A DNA stretch of 22,712 nt from an uncultured Lachnospiraceae bacterium (GTDB lineage: Bacteria; Bacillota; Clostridia; Lachnospirales; Lachnospiraceae). The stretch is taken from positions 1 to 22,712 of the forward strand of contig CAJTTO010000056.1 in the NCBI GenBank assembly GCA_910579275.1. The letters run 5' to 3'. Shown piece after piece: positions 1 to 7,420 of this stretch (positions within the stretch are counted from its first letter, which is position 1; each line of letters opens with the position of its first letter). A program made the translations under genes and the position numbers. Below the pieces are notes generated by a model. The model had not been told where the DNA came from. It made no database searches and worked only from the letters and a program-made list of their open reading frames with translations.

Positions 1-53
1 GCGGACAAACGGTTTTCAAGACCGCCTCGTTATGACCACTTCGATACCTCTCC
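1..53 (-). tRNA. tRNA-Ser(UGA), 3' part cut off by the window edge
   Basis: The minus strand from 53 reads GGAGAGGTATCGAAG, a typical class II tRNA-Ser acceptor and D-arm start, then the D-loop GGTCATAACGAG, then an anticodon arm GGTCTTGAAAACC. The anticodon is TGA (DNA), so it decodes UCA. The long variable arm, T arm and acceptor 3' side would lie left of base 1. Two consensus promoters sit upstream (105-133 and 223-251). Confidence 0.93.
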
Positions 54-104
54 ATATTCTGTATTTAATTATCGCCTTTGCTTCTGATTCGCAATGCAAG
101 AATT

Positions 105-133
105 ACTATACCAAATCTCATTATTCTTGTCAA
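105..133 (-). promoter_or_regulatory. Sigma-A promoter, proximal, for tRNA-Ser
   Basis: Minus strand TTGACA (133-128), 17-nt spacer, TATAGT (110-105). The predicted start point is near 98, about 45 nt before the tRNA 5' end at 53. This is close to a perfect consensus, as expected for a stable-RNA gene. Confidence 0.85.
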
Positions 134-222
134 TAGCTTTTTTTATTTTTTTGCATTTATTTCCAATGCATGAGAATTGTTCATTCTGCTGTTTTAAAGC
201 ATATATCTTAGCGACGTGTTTT

Positions 223-251
223 ATCTTATCACGCCGCAAAGCCATTGTCAA
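223..251 (-). promoter_or_regulatory. Sigma-A promoter, distal, for tRNA-Ser
   Basis: Minus strand TTGACA (251-246), 17-nt spacer, TAAGAT (228-223). It lies 118 bp upstream of the proximal promoter and points the same way. No convincing gene lies between the two, so this looks like a second start for the tRNA transcript. There is no hairpin terminator between the ispD stop and here, so ispD read-through could also reach the tRNA. Confidence 0.75.
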
Positions 252-315
252 CACTTTTTTTCACTTTTTAACAAATTTTGTGGCAGGTAAAAATAAATTG
301 TTAAATTCCATAACG

Positions 316-1041
316 TCAAGGTGTCTCATACAATAAAATTTCTGCTATTTTCAGATCCTCAGGTGTCGTAATCTTTATGTTTTCATAAGAACCTCTTACC
401 AGTTTTACGGAAGTGCTCATAAAATACTCGACAACCATCGCGTCATCCGTGACCGTCACCCCTTCCTCCAGCAATCTGTGTTCTTGAGATAGCAGCTTTT
501 CATAAGCCGCTGTAATTAAGTTCTTTTCAAATACCTGTGGTGTCTGTATCTGCCATACAAGCGAGCGGGCAGGTGTCTCTGCCACATAACCTTGTTCGTC
601 AGCAATCTTAATCGTATCTTTTACAGGCATCCCTACGACGCACGCCTTGGAATGCTGCACTTCATTATATGCCCTTTTTATTATTTCATCATCCACGAAA
701 GGTCTTGCCCCGTCATGGATAAAAACATAGTCGCATGTCCAGTCTATGCTTCCAAGGCCATTTGCCACCGAATGATACCGCTCCAATCCACCCGCAACAA
801 TCGTCCGCACTTTGCGAAACCCATATCTGTCAACAATCTCTTTCCTGCAGAAGCATTCCTCGTCCGTCCCGACTACAAGAACAATGTCATCTACCAGACT
901 GTCCTCAAAAGCTTTCAAAGAATAGAACAGCACTGGTTTATCCTTTATCCGCAGATATTGTTTGTGTACATTGGTCTGCATTCTTTTTCCTTTTCCTGCT
1001 GCCAGAACGATGGCCGTCGTCCTGATTTCCATGGTTTTCAT
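316..1041 (-). CDS. ispD: 2-C-methyl-D-erythritol 4-phosphate cytidylyltransferase IspD
   Basis: Third step of the MEP isoprenoid pathway: CTP plus MEP gives CDP-methylerythritol in the cytoplasm. The N-terminus carries the nucleotide-binding signature AAGKGKRM, followed by HDGARPFV and the late TDDA block, all standard for IspD. I chose the ATG at 1041 (241 aa) because GGAGG sits 8 nt before it. An ATG five codons upstream (1056) overlaps that GGAGG and has no site of its own; a third ATG lies at 1032. Normal length. It is the last gene of the operon, 36 nt after tsaD, and no IspF is attached or adjacent. Confidence in function is high; only the start is open. Confidence 0.95.
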   Translation of the reverse strand: MKTMEIRTTAIVLAAGKGKRMQTNVHKQYLRIKDKPVLFYSLKAFEDSLVDDIVLVVGTDEECFCRKEIVDRYGFRKVRTIVAGGLERYHSVANGLGSIDWTCDYVFIHDGARPFVDDEIIKRAYNEVQHSKACVVGMPVKDTIKIADEQGYVAETPARSLVWQIQTPQVFEKNLITAAYEKLLSQEHRLLEEGVTVTDDAMVVEYFMSTSVKLVRGSYENIKITTPEDLKIAEILLYETP

Positions 1042-1077
1042 CTCTCTAACCTCCATAATCCCAAGAGCATCAGGATA

Positions 1078-2106
1078 TCACCTTTCACCTAATCGGAGAT
1101 TGGGTATGGCATTCAAATCATATCCGCTTCTTGTCCCCTTAATGTACTCATAATACCCCGCCACGCCTATCATCGCAGCATTATCTGTACAAAATATGGG
1201 TGATGGGTGAAAAAATGCAATCTTCTGATTTTTGCACGCTGTCTCAAAAGCAGCCCGGAGTGATGAATTGGACGCCACGCCGCCCGCTATTGCAAACTTT
1301 TCAAATCCGTACTCTTTCACCGCGTGGAGGGAGTGTTCCACGAGAACATCAATTACTGCTTTTTGAAAAGACGCCGCCACATCCGCATTATTGACAGGTA
1401 TTCCTTTCATTTCACAGGAATTCAGATAGTTCAGCACTGCGGATTTCAACCCGCTGAAACTAAAGTCATAGTCAGAACCGTCTACTTTTGCCCGCGGAAA
1501 TTTGACCGCATCCGGATTCCCATCTCTGGAAAGTCTGTCAATCTTTGGTCCGCCCGGATAACCGAGTCCTATCGCGCGGGCTACTTTGTCGAACGCCTCC
1601 CCAGCTGCGTCATCCCTTGTACAGCCTATTATTTCATATTCCCCATAGTCCTTTACCATCACAAGATGCGTATGCCCCCCTGATACCACCAGACATGCAA
1701 ACGGCGGTTCCAACTGCTTATTCTCTATATAATTCGCGCTGATATGTCCTTCTATGTGGTGCACACCGACAAGCGGCTTACCCGTGGCAAAGGCAATCGC
1801 TTTGGCTGCCGACACACCGACAAGAAGCGCCCCCACAAGCCCCGGTCCATACGTCACTGCTATCGCAGTGATATCCTCAAGTGTCACGCCCGCTTCTTTT
1901 AGGGCTTCCTCGATGACCTGATTCATTTTTTCAATATGTTTCCTCGATGCAATCTCAGGCACAACGCCCCCGTACAGCGTGTGTAAATCAATCTGTGATG
2001 ATATGATGTTTGACAAAACCTGACGCCCGTTTTGTACAACCGACGCAGCGGTCTCATCACAAGAGCTTTCTATCGCCAGTATGCGTACATCTTCTCTCTT
2101 TTCCAT
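1078..2106 (-). CDS. tsaD: tRNA N6-adenosine threonylcarbamoyltransferase TsaD
   Basis: TsaD transfers the threonylcarbamoyl group to A37 of ANN-decoding tRNAs (t6A), working with TsaB and TsaE in the cytoplasm. The sequence opens with ILAIESSCDETAASVV, has the metal-binding HHIEGH, then SGGHTHL, the GEAFDKVAR loop, and AIAGGVASNSSLR, all hallmarks of the Kae1/TsaD ASKHA fold. Length of about 342 aa is normal. The ATG at 2106 is the conservative start. A TTG at 2112 is in frame and has better spacing (6 nt) from GGAAAGG, so it may be the true start. tsaB and tsaE lie upstream in the same operon, separated by rimI, rnz and a small gene. Confidence 0.96.
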   Translation of the reverse strand: MEKREDVRILAIESSCDETAASVVQNGRQVLSNIISSQIDLHTLYGGVVPEIASRKHIEKMNQVIEEALKEAGVTLEDITAIAVTYGPGLVGALLVGVSAAKAIAFATGKPLVGVHHIEGHISANYIENKQLEPPFACLVVSGGHTHLVMVKDYGEYEIIGCTRDDAAGEAFDKVARAIGLGYPGGPKIDRLSRDGNPDAVKFPRAKVDGSDYDFSFSGLKSAVLNYLNSCEMKGIPVNNADVAASFQKAVIDVLVEHSLHAVKEYGFEKFAIAGGVASNSSLRAAFETACKNQKIAFFHPSPIFCTDNAAMIGVAGYYEYIKGTRSGYDLNAIPNLRLGER

Positions 2107-2131
2107 GAGCAAACCAAACCTTTCCAGGATG

Positions 2132-2704
2132 TCACTGTACGGACTGCTCCGGATTGACTACGTCAAAACCGAAAATCTTCCAGCGGCTTGTGTCCGCATC
2201 CCTGCGCATCACAAATACTTCCTGTGTTGTCTTATATTCTGCACCACTCTTTATGGTATAGGTGCAATACAGTTTTGCGTACTTTCTCCCCTCGCTGGTG
2301 TACTCCTCTACCTCAGTACTCCTTGAAGTTGTATATGTGGATATTGTATACCCGCTTTCCAGAAAACTGTCAATATCACTTTTCAAACGCTTAATATACG
2401 CATCCCTCGGATTATTTTCCGCAAGCTCGGCATCATATAACGCCAGCATCTTGTCTGCCATCTGCTCAAGCTGATCTTCTGTGTACTTTTCATTATAGAG
2501 GCACTTTGTAATATCACTGTAATATTTCAAAACTTCCCTCGGTGTCGGCGGATAATCCGTATCCAGATTCTTCAAAAGGACATCCTGCACTTCGGTGACC
2601 ACGGTCTCTTCATCCGTATCCCGAAAGTTGGACAGATAAAAATAATAGCCCCCCACCATCGCAATCAGTATCACAATAATAATTCCTACCTTAATTTTCC
2701 CCAT
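2132..2704 (-). CDS. Small membrane-anchored protein of unknown function
   Basis: About 190 aa. From the ATG at 2704 it starts MGKIKVG and enters one hydrophobic helix (about residues 5-22, rich in I, V and G), then a soluble acidic region with the conserved-looking phrase DTDYPPTPREVLKYYS and a helical stretch. The C-terminal third looks like a beta-rich SnoaL/DUF4878-like shape (YCTYTIKSGAEYKT... WKIFGFDVV). It resembles the DUF6715 group of Clostridia, from memory only. No lipobox Cys is seen, so an uncleaved signal anchor with an external domain is likely. Start choice: GGGGG lies 8 nt before 2704; ATGs at 2710 and 2725 fit worse. It overlaps the 3' end of rnz by 14 nt, so the two are probably translationally coupled. 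Function unknown. Confidence 0.75.
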   Translation of the reverse strand: MGKIKVGIIIVILIAMVGGYYFYLSNFRDTDEETVVTEVQDVLLKNLDTDYPPTPREVLKYYSDITKCLYNEKYTEDQLEQMADKMLALYDAELAENNPRDAYIKRLKSDIDSFLESGYTISTYTTSRSTEVEEYTSEGRKYAKLYCTYTIKSGAEYKTTQEVFVMRRDADTSRWKIFGFDVVNPEQSVQ

Positions 2705-3638
2705 CTTCATTTCCCCCTTCTTCATCCTCAAACAATAGTTCCTCGCTCCACCCGTCTTTTGCAATATAGGTCTGCGGAAATACTGCCTGAACATTTTTTT
2801 TATATTCTTCCGGTCTTGTGAGAGACGGCGAATAATGCGTCAGCCACATTTTCCTGACATTTGCTTCCTTTGCCATCTGTGCCGCCTCATAAAAGGTCAT
2901 GTGTTTGTACTCTTTTGCCTTGTCTTTCTTTTCCGGCTCCCCGTACATTCCTTCACATATAAATAAATCGGCATTTTCTGCGTTTTTGATAATACTGTCT
3001 GTGGGTCTTGAATCCGTACAGTACGTAACTTTTATTCCTTTTCGCGGCTCCCCCATTACCATATCCGGTGTATAGGTGCCGTCAGGGAGTTCCACGATCT
3101 CACCCTTTTGCAGCTTTCCCCAATACCTTCTGTCCAGCCCGAGCGCCATCGCTTTATCCAGCTGAAACCTGCCTTTCCTGTCTATCTCGATGCTATACCC
3201 ATAGCAGACAACATTATGGTTGACCCGAAATGCGGCAATCCGGAATCCGTCAAATGCAAAGCTCTGTTCCTGCTCGGTTATTTCCATATACTGGATTTCA
3301 AAGGGAAGCTCTGGCGCCACGACACGCAGCGCATTGACGACTCTGGAAAGTCCCTTTGGTCCTATCATGACCAGCGGGGTTGTTTTTTCCGCATTTCCCA
3401 TTGTGAGAAGCATCCCCGGAAGCCCTGAAATATGGTCTGCATGATAGTGCGTAAAGCACATAACATCAATCGGCTTGGGACTCCATCCTTTTTCTTTCAT
3501 GGCTACCTGTGTCCCTTCCCCGCAGTCAATCAGAATACTTGTTCCGTTATACCGCGCCATCAGCGAAGTAAGCCATCTATAGGGAAGCGGCATCATCCCT
3601 CCCGTTCCTAGTAAGCATATGTCAAGTATAGTAATCAC
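2691..3638 (-). CDS. rnz: Ribonuclease Z (tRNA 3' endonuclease)
   Basis: RNase Z removes the 3' trailer of tRNA precursors lacking encoded CCA. Metallo-beta-lactamase fold: LLGTGGMMPLP at the N-terminus, IDCGEGTQVA, the zinc motif FTHYHADHISGLPG (H-x-H-x-D-H), and late VTYCTDSRP and WLTHYSP blocks giving the remaining ligands. About 315 aa, normal for the short bacterial form. The start is unusual: the only canonical in-frame start near the family N-terminus is GTG at 3638, directly abutting AGGAAGG, which is too close for normal use. The residue where relatives have Met is an ATA at 3629 (see findings). Its end overlaps the next gene by 14 nt. A metal-dependent hydrolase of related type is a less likely alternative. 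Confidence 0.9.
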   Translation of the reverse strand: MITILDICLLGTGGMMPLPYRWLTSLMARYNGTSILIDCGEGTQVAMKEKGWSPKPIDVMCFTHYHADHISGLPGMLLTMGNAEKTTPLVMIGPKGLSRVVNALRVVAPELPFEIQYMEITEQEQSFAFDGFRIAAFRVNHNVVCYGYSIEIDRKGRFQLDKAMALGLDRRYWGKLQKGEIVELPDGTYTPDMVMGEPRKGIKVTYCTDSRPTDSIIKNAENADLFICEGMYGEPEKKDKAKEYKHMTFYEAAQMAKEANVRKMWLTHYSPSLTRPEEYKKNVQAVFPQTYIAKDGWSEELLFEDEEGGNEDGEN

Positions 3639-3697
3639 CCTTCCTAAATATCAATCATTTCAACAATCTATATAAAAGTAAGACATTTCTCTCCTGT

Positions 3698-4183
3698 TCA
3701 CTCCATTCCGACGGCAGCCGTTCTTTTCATAATGACTGCGTCATCTTTTGGTCTTTCATAAAAATTGGGACGAATTCCCAGCGAAACAAAGCCTTGGTTC
3801 TCGTAGAGCCTGCGTGCCGCCGTATTCCGGCTTCGCACTTCAAGCGTATATTCTGTCATACCGTATCTTTCTGTCCCTATCTTGAAAAGCGCGGTCAAAA
3901 GCGCAGTTGCAATCCTGTTGTTTCTGTAGGCTTCCCTGACTGCCACATTTGTGATGTCGCCTTCCCCGGCAGCATTTGTGAGCATGCATCCTCCCAAAAT
4001 GCGGTCGGATGAACCTGCTTTGGGATTTTCCGCCTCTGCCACAAGATAAACCCTGTCGGGATTCGTCAGCGTTTCCTCAAAATCTTTGTATTTCCAAGGC
4101 ATGGAAAAACAGGATGCCTCCAAGGCAGTTACCTCCTCCAGATCTTGTCGCTGCATTTCGCGAATATGATAGTTTAGCGGCAT
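3698..4183 (-). CDS. rimI: Ribosomal protein bS18-alanine N-acetyltransferase RimI
   Basis: GNAT-fold acetyltransferase of 161 aa. The acetyl-CoA-binding stretch is ITNVAVREAYRNNRIATALL, followed by the beta5/alpha4 block TLEVRSRNTAARRLYENQGF and the RPNFYERPKDDAVIM ending typical of RimI. The pyrophosphate loop is RNNRIA where relatives have RxxGIG/A, a small deviation in a normally Gly-containing position. It acetylates the N-terminal alanine of ribosomal protein S18 in E. coli; the neighbourhood with tsaB and tsaD is the usual one for this family. Start ATG at 4183 has AGGTGG 6 nt upstream. The stop of tsaB is 18 nt upstream. Confidence 0.9.
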   Translation of the reverse strand: MPLNYHIREMQRQDLEEVTALEASCFSMPWKYKDFEETLTNPDRVYLVAEAENPKAGSSDRILGGCMLTNAAGEGDITNVAVREAYRNNRIATALLTALFKIGTERYGMTEYTLEVRSRNTAARRLYENQGFVSLGIRPNFYERPKDDAVIMKRTAAVGME

Positions 4184-4201
4184 TTGCTTCCACCTGCCTT
4201 T

Positions 4202-4933
4202 TTATTTTGATTCTTCTTTACGCTCCGCACGCTCTCGTTCCGCCTGCGACAGCCGCAGATACTCCGGTGCGTGTTCCCGCGCCGTCTCCTGCACGCCGTT
4301 TTGATACAAAACGCTGCCAAGCGCGGCCACGCAGGATGCCCTCTGCCTGTTGCAGCACGCGGGCGCAAAACTGTAATTTCCTTTGACAAGCTCCGCTATC
4401 TTTCCTCTGTAGGCGTCCACGCCGTCCCCCAAAAAGATAACTTCTGTCCCCAATGCGTTGATTTGCTGTATTATTTCCGCAATGTCTACAACACACTGCT
4501 TTTGCAAGACACACATTTCAAATCCTGTTCCGCCCTCTTTCCCGCTCCGGAATGTATACAGCCCAGTATATACCTGATTTCTGCGGGCATCCATGAGCGG
4601 ACATATCAGCTTGTCACTGCCATAGAGGTTGTACGCCAGTGAATCGACGGTGGGTACCGGAATAATGGGAATTTCCAATGCAAGCCCTAAACCTTTTGCC
4701 GTCGCGGCGCCAATCCGCAGCCCTGTAAAGGAACCCGGCCCTGCCGCAATTGCTATGGCATCTATGGTGTGCAAGTCCAGCTCTGTCATGCGCTTTATTT
4801 CATCCAACATCGGCAGAAGTGTCTGCGAGTGCGTCTTTTTGTAATTGACTGTATACTCGGCAATGGTAATACCATCGTCCACAATCGCCACCGATGCCAC
4901 AAGGCCTGAACTGTCCAGTGCAAGAAGCTTCAT
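4202..4933 (-). CDS. tsaB: tRNA t6A biosynthesis protein TsaB
   Basis: Inactive Kae1-like partner of TsaD, needed to build the t6A transfer complex. It opens MKLLALDSSGLVASVA, then AIAAGPGSFTGLRIGAATAKGLGLAL, the diagnostic TsaB block, and PTVDSLAYN. About 243 aa, standard length. The C-terminal end is charged (RLSQAERERAERKEESK). Start ATG at 4933 has GGAGG 8 nt upstream; this site overlaps the end of tsaE, whose stop lies only 4 nt away, so coupled translation is likely. Next gene is rimI. Confidence 0.96.
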   Translation of the reverse strand: MKLLALDSSGLVASVAIVDDGITIAEYTVNYKKTHSQTLLPMLDEIKRMTELDLHTIDAIAIAAGPGSFTGLRIGAATAKGLGLALEIPIIPVPTVDSLAYNLYGSDKLICPLMDARRNQVYTGLYTFRSGKEGGTGFEMCVLQKQCVVDIAEIIQQINALGTEVIFLGDGVDAYRGKIAELVKGNYSFAPACCNRQRASCVAALGSVLYQNGVQETAREHAPEYLRLSQAERERAERKEESK

Positions 4934-4937
4934 AAAT

Positions 4938-5429
4938 TCATCCTCCGTTCCCTCTCCTCTTTTCCCTGCTTTTCCCTATCGTGATTTTACGATAATCGCA
5001 GCCCTTCTCAAGATTTTTTTCTATCGTGATGTTCTTTGCATCGGGCGGTATCAGTTCCGCAATCAGCTCCGCCCATTCTATCATGCACACACCATCGCCA
5101 AAAAAATAATCTTCATATCCAATCTCGTACATTTCCTCCACATCGCCAATGCGATATACGTCAAAATGGTAGAACGGCATCCGCCCCTCCTCATAAATCT
5201 GTACAATCGTAAATGTCGGGCTGTTGACATGCGATTGGATTCCAAGCCCTGCAGCCATTCCCTGCGCAAAAACAGTTTTGCCGGCTCCGAGACTGCCGCT
5301 TAATGTATATATATCCCCCGGCTTTGCGGAAAGCCCCAGCTTCCTGCCTGCCGCAAACGTTTCCTCCGGACTGTTTGTCTCGACATACTTCCCCAGATGG
5401 TCTCCTATATATTCAACACTGCCATTCAT
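4938..5429 (-). CDS. tsaE: tRNA t6A biosynthesis ATPase TsaE
   Basis: P-loop ATPase that drives turnover of the TsaB-TsaD complex. Walker A is GSLGAGKT at about residues 45-52, followed by FAQGMAAGLG, SPTFTIVQIYEEGR, FYHFDVYRIG and the late ICMIEWAE-type block (here VCMIEWAE), all family signatures. 163 aa is normal. Start ATG at 5429 with GGAGG 6 nt upstream. It sits between the YcxB-like gene (36 nt upstream) and tsaB (4 nt downstream). Confidence 0.96.
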   Translation of the reverse strand: MNGSVEYIGDHLGKYVETNSPEETFAAGRKLGLSAKPGDIYTLSGSLGAGKTVFAQGMAAGLGIQSHVNSPTFTIVQIYEEGRMPFYHFDVYRIGDVEEMYEIGYEDYFFGDGVCMIEWAELIAELIPPDAKNITIEKNLEKGCDYRKITIGKSREKRRGNGG

Positions 5430-5465
5430 AAAAATCCTCCATTTCTTCTGCCCTTGCCGGAGAAA

Positions 5466-5945
5466 TTAAAATCGTATTTTTACCTTTTTTGGGGGCATGT
5501 GGGTTGATATCATTTGTATCAATGCTTCTTTTTTGTCCCCCAAATCCTTTTTGGGAAAGATTGAGGCTGCCGTTCTCGATGTGTAAAGAATAATACTCCT
5601 CCCTGTCGAGACTGCCTTCACGCAGCTGTCCCAGTCCTGTTTTTCCTCACTCTCTCCCTGTGAGACACTGATTCCTTCCTCTGTCATTTTGTAATGCAGC
5701 GGGTTTTTAAATGCCGGATTGTTCTGTGCCTGCTGCACAGCTTTCAGAAACAGTGCACACGGAAGATACGCTATCAGAACGACTCCCGCGATGAGATAGA
5801 TGAAATATTTTGTCGAGACAAAAGCCATGAGGAGCAATGCGCCGACCAACGTACCAAGCATCCCTGAAAAGCTGGTATATGTATGAAACAGGAGATAATC
5901 ATAAAGGGCGCCTGCCGTTACTTTGACGTCAAATTCCATTTCCAT
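5466..5945 (-). CDS. YcxB-like membrane protein
   Basis: 159 aa. Two hydrophobic helices (about residues 28-45 and 48-68) separated by a short turn, then a soluble C-terminal half with HYKMTEEGISVSQGESEEKQDWDSCVKAVSTGRSIIL cut here in phrases: the ITEEGI-type beta strand, then W-D-x-C-x-K and the hydrophobic strands typical of the YcxB-like/PH-like C-terminal domain. The biochemical role of this family is not established. Start ATG at 5945, 6 nt after AAGGAAGGA; a second ATG two codons later is possible. First gene after the 5946-6149 promoter and leader, so it heads the tsaE operon. Confidence 0.75.
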   Translation of the reverse strand: MEMEFDVKVTAGALYDYLLFHTYTSFSGMLGTLVGALLLMAFVSTKYFIYLIAGVVLIAYLPCALFLKAVQQAQNNPAFKNPLHYKMTEEGISVSQGESEEKQDWDSCVKAVSTGRSIILYTSRTAASIFPKKDLGDKKEALIQMISTHMPPKKVKIRF

Positions 5946-6048
5946 TTTTTGTCCTTCCTTTCTTATGGTGCATGATGCCAGTCAAACAGGGATAATCTTT
6001 CCGCTCTTGTCTGTCAGGCGCGGGCAGCTTTGATGCATCTTTCCCCGC

Positions 6049-6100
6049 TGCACATAGAAGCACCTGTATTTTAAAGATACAGGTGCTTCCAGTATATGCA
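6049..6100 (-). promoter_or_regulatory. Long stem-loop in the leader of the tsaE operon
   Basis: A perfect 13-bp inverted repeat (6057-6069 with 6077-6089, 7-nt loop) is extended by a further 8 pairs (6049-6056 with 6093-6100, one G-U on the minus-strand RNA) across a 3-nt bulge. It lies just downstream of the promoter at 6115-6149, so it would be in the nascent RNA of the 5945-316 operon. There is no T-run on either side, so it is not a standard terminator for the efflux operon that ends at 6173, though it could serve as a 3'-end stabiliser for read-through from there. Confidence 0.7.
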
Positions 6101-6114
6101 CTCTACATACTTTC

Positions 6115-6149
6115 TTTATACAGTATACCAAAAAGTAGTCAAAGTGCAA
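6115..6149 (-). promoter_or_regulatory. Promoter(s) for the YcxB-tsaE-tsaB-rimI-rnz-tsaD-ispD operon
   Basis: Two overlapping minus-strand solutions: TTGCAC (6149-6144), 16-nt spacer, TATACT (6127-6122); and TTGACT (6142-6137), 16-nt spacer, TATAAA (6120-6115). Either predicts a leader of about 160-170 nt before the ATG at 5945. Confidence 0.65.
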
Positions 6150-6172
6150 GCCTTGTATGATATTATTCGCGC

Positions 6173-7420
6173 CTACTCGTGACGCAGCGCTTCGATGGGG
6201 CTTAATTTTGCCGCCTTTCTTGCGGGATAGATTCCGAAAAAAATACCTATCAGGGAAGAAAATCCGGTTGCCGCAAGCACGACTTTGGGATCAATAACGG
6301 CTTCCATGCCGGACATTCCCATGTTTGACGCTATACCGCAGATTCCTTTTGCACCGAGAACCCCCAGTACAATTCCGACAAATCCACCTATCAGCGTGAT
6401 AATCACTGCTTCCATCAGAAACTGGAACAAAATAGAACCTGTCTTTGCACCGAGCGCCTTTCTGATACCGATTTCCTTTGTCCGTTCCGTCACGGACACC
6501 AGCATGATATTCATGACGCCAATACCGCCTACGATGAGCGCGATGCCTGCCACAAGCATGATAAAGATTGTCACGTAATTCAAAATGTCACTAATCATGC
6601 CAACCTGACTTGCCATGTCATATGCCTGAATGTACTCTTTCCCACGCACATTATATCTTGCCTCCAAAAGGTTTTTTACCTGTTTTGATATTTCGGTAAC
6701 ATACTCTGAAGAATCCGCAAATACGATGAACGATGAAAACTCATCTGTGTAGTAACCATACAGTGCCTCCAACGTTGTGAGCGGAATTTCCATCGACACA
6801 TCCGCGCTTGTGCCTGTTGTCATCTGCTTTGCCAGTGAATCATTGTCCTTTCGGATGCCTACAATCGTAAAGTCTTCCGTGATTCCCCAAAGGCTCATGT
6901 TGACATCCATTCCTATGACATCCGTGGAGCCAAACATTTTCTTGGCGCCCCGTTCCGAGATGACACATACTTTTGCCGCACTTTGTGCCTCGCTTTTGTT
7001 ATAATACCGTCCCCGAATGATTGGCGCCGTGTCAAAATACAGCAATGATTCGTTTCCGAACATCGGCGACACCGTAAAGGTTCCTTTTGTACTCTGCGCG
7101 GTCGCCTGCGCGCCAAAATTCCAAACATCGGTCGCCCCTTTTACATTGGGAACCTTCTCCAAAATCATGTCCAGGTCATCATTGGTAAATAGGATGGACT
7201 CCGCCTCATCGCTTGGTACATCCGCATAGAACTGGACATATCCCCCCACCAGTTCGTCAAGCTGCCCGCTGATGCCGACTTTGAATCCGTTTCCTGCCGA
7301 GACAATCAGAATCACCGAGGAAATACCGATAATGATACCCAGCATGGTCAAAAAGGAACGTCCTTTATTGCTGCGAATATTCATCAGGGCTATTTTTACA
7401 TACTCTATTATTCTAGCCAT
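6173..7420 (-). CDS. MacB-type ABC transporter permease
   Basis: 415 aa. One N-terminal transmembrane helix (about 20-44, FLTMLGIIIGISSVILIV), a large extracytoplasmic MacB-type periplasmic-core domain (about 45-270), then three C-terminal helices of the FtsX domain with the signature IGGIGVMNIMLVSVTERTKEIGIRKALGA cut here as VMNIMLVSV and RTKEIGIRKALGA, and PARKAAKLSPIEALRHE at the end. Such permeases act as mechanotransmission efflux pumps for peptides, drugs or lipids rather than as classic channels. The ATPase is a separate protein here (8974-9717), unlike fused E. coli MacB. The start ATG overlaps the adaptor stop by 8 nt (ATGGCTAG); GGAGG lies 12 nt upstream inside the adaptor gene. Substrate unknown. 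Confidence 0.9.
   Translation of the reverse strand: MARIIEYVKIALMNIRSNKGRSFLTMLGIIIGISSVILIVSAGNGFKVGISGQLDELVGGYVQFYADVPSDEAESILFTNDDLDMILEKVPNVKGATDVWNFGAQATAQSTKGTFTVSPMFGNESLLYFDTAPIIRGRYYNKSEAQSAAKVCVISERGAKKMFGSTDVIGMDVNMSLWGITEDFTIVGIRKDNDSLAKQMTTGTSADVSMEIPLTTLEALYGYYTDEFSSFIVFADSSEYVTEISKQVKNLLEARYNVRGKEYIQAYDMASQVGMISDILNYVTIFIMLVAGIALIVGGIGVMNIMLVSVTERTKEIGIRKALGAKTGSILFQFLMEAVIITLIGGFVGIVLGVLGAKGICGIASNMGMSGMEAVIDPKVVLAATGFSSLIGIFFGIYPARKAAKLSPIEALRHE

Noticed and set aside
69..254. 61-codon minus-strand frame upstream of tRNA-Ser
   Set aside because: It covers both tandem promoters, has no ribosome-binding site, and is rich in K/N/Q as expected from AT-rich non-coding DNA.
592..1092. 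166-codon plus-strand frame opposite ispD
   Set aside because: Shadow of ispD with no domain, no start site.
4174..4514. Alternative minus-strand frames within tsaB
   Set aside because: Arg/Cys-rich overlapping frames of a clear tsaB gene.
6049..6100. Rho-independent terminator for the efflux operon
   Set aside because: The stem is strong but no T-run follows on the minus strand, and it sits downstream of a promoter for the next operon; listed as a leader structure instead.
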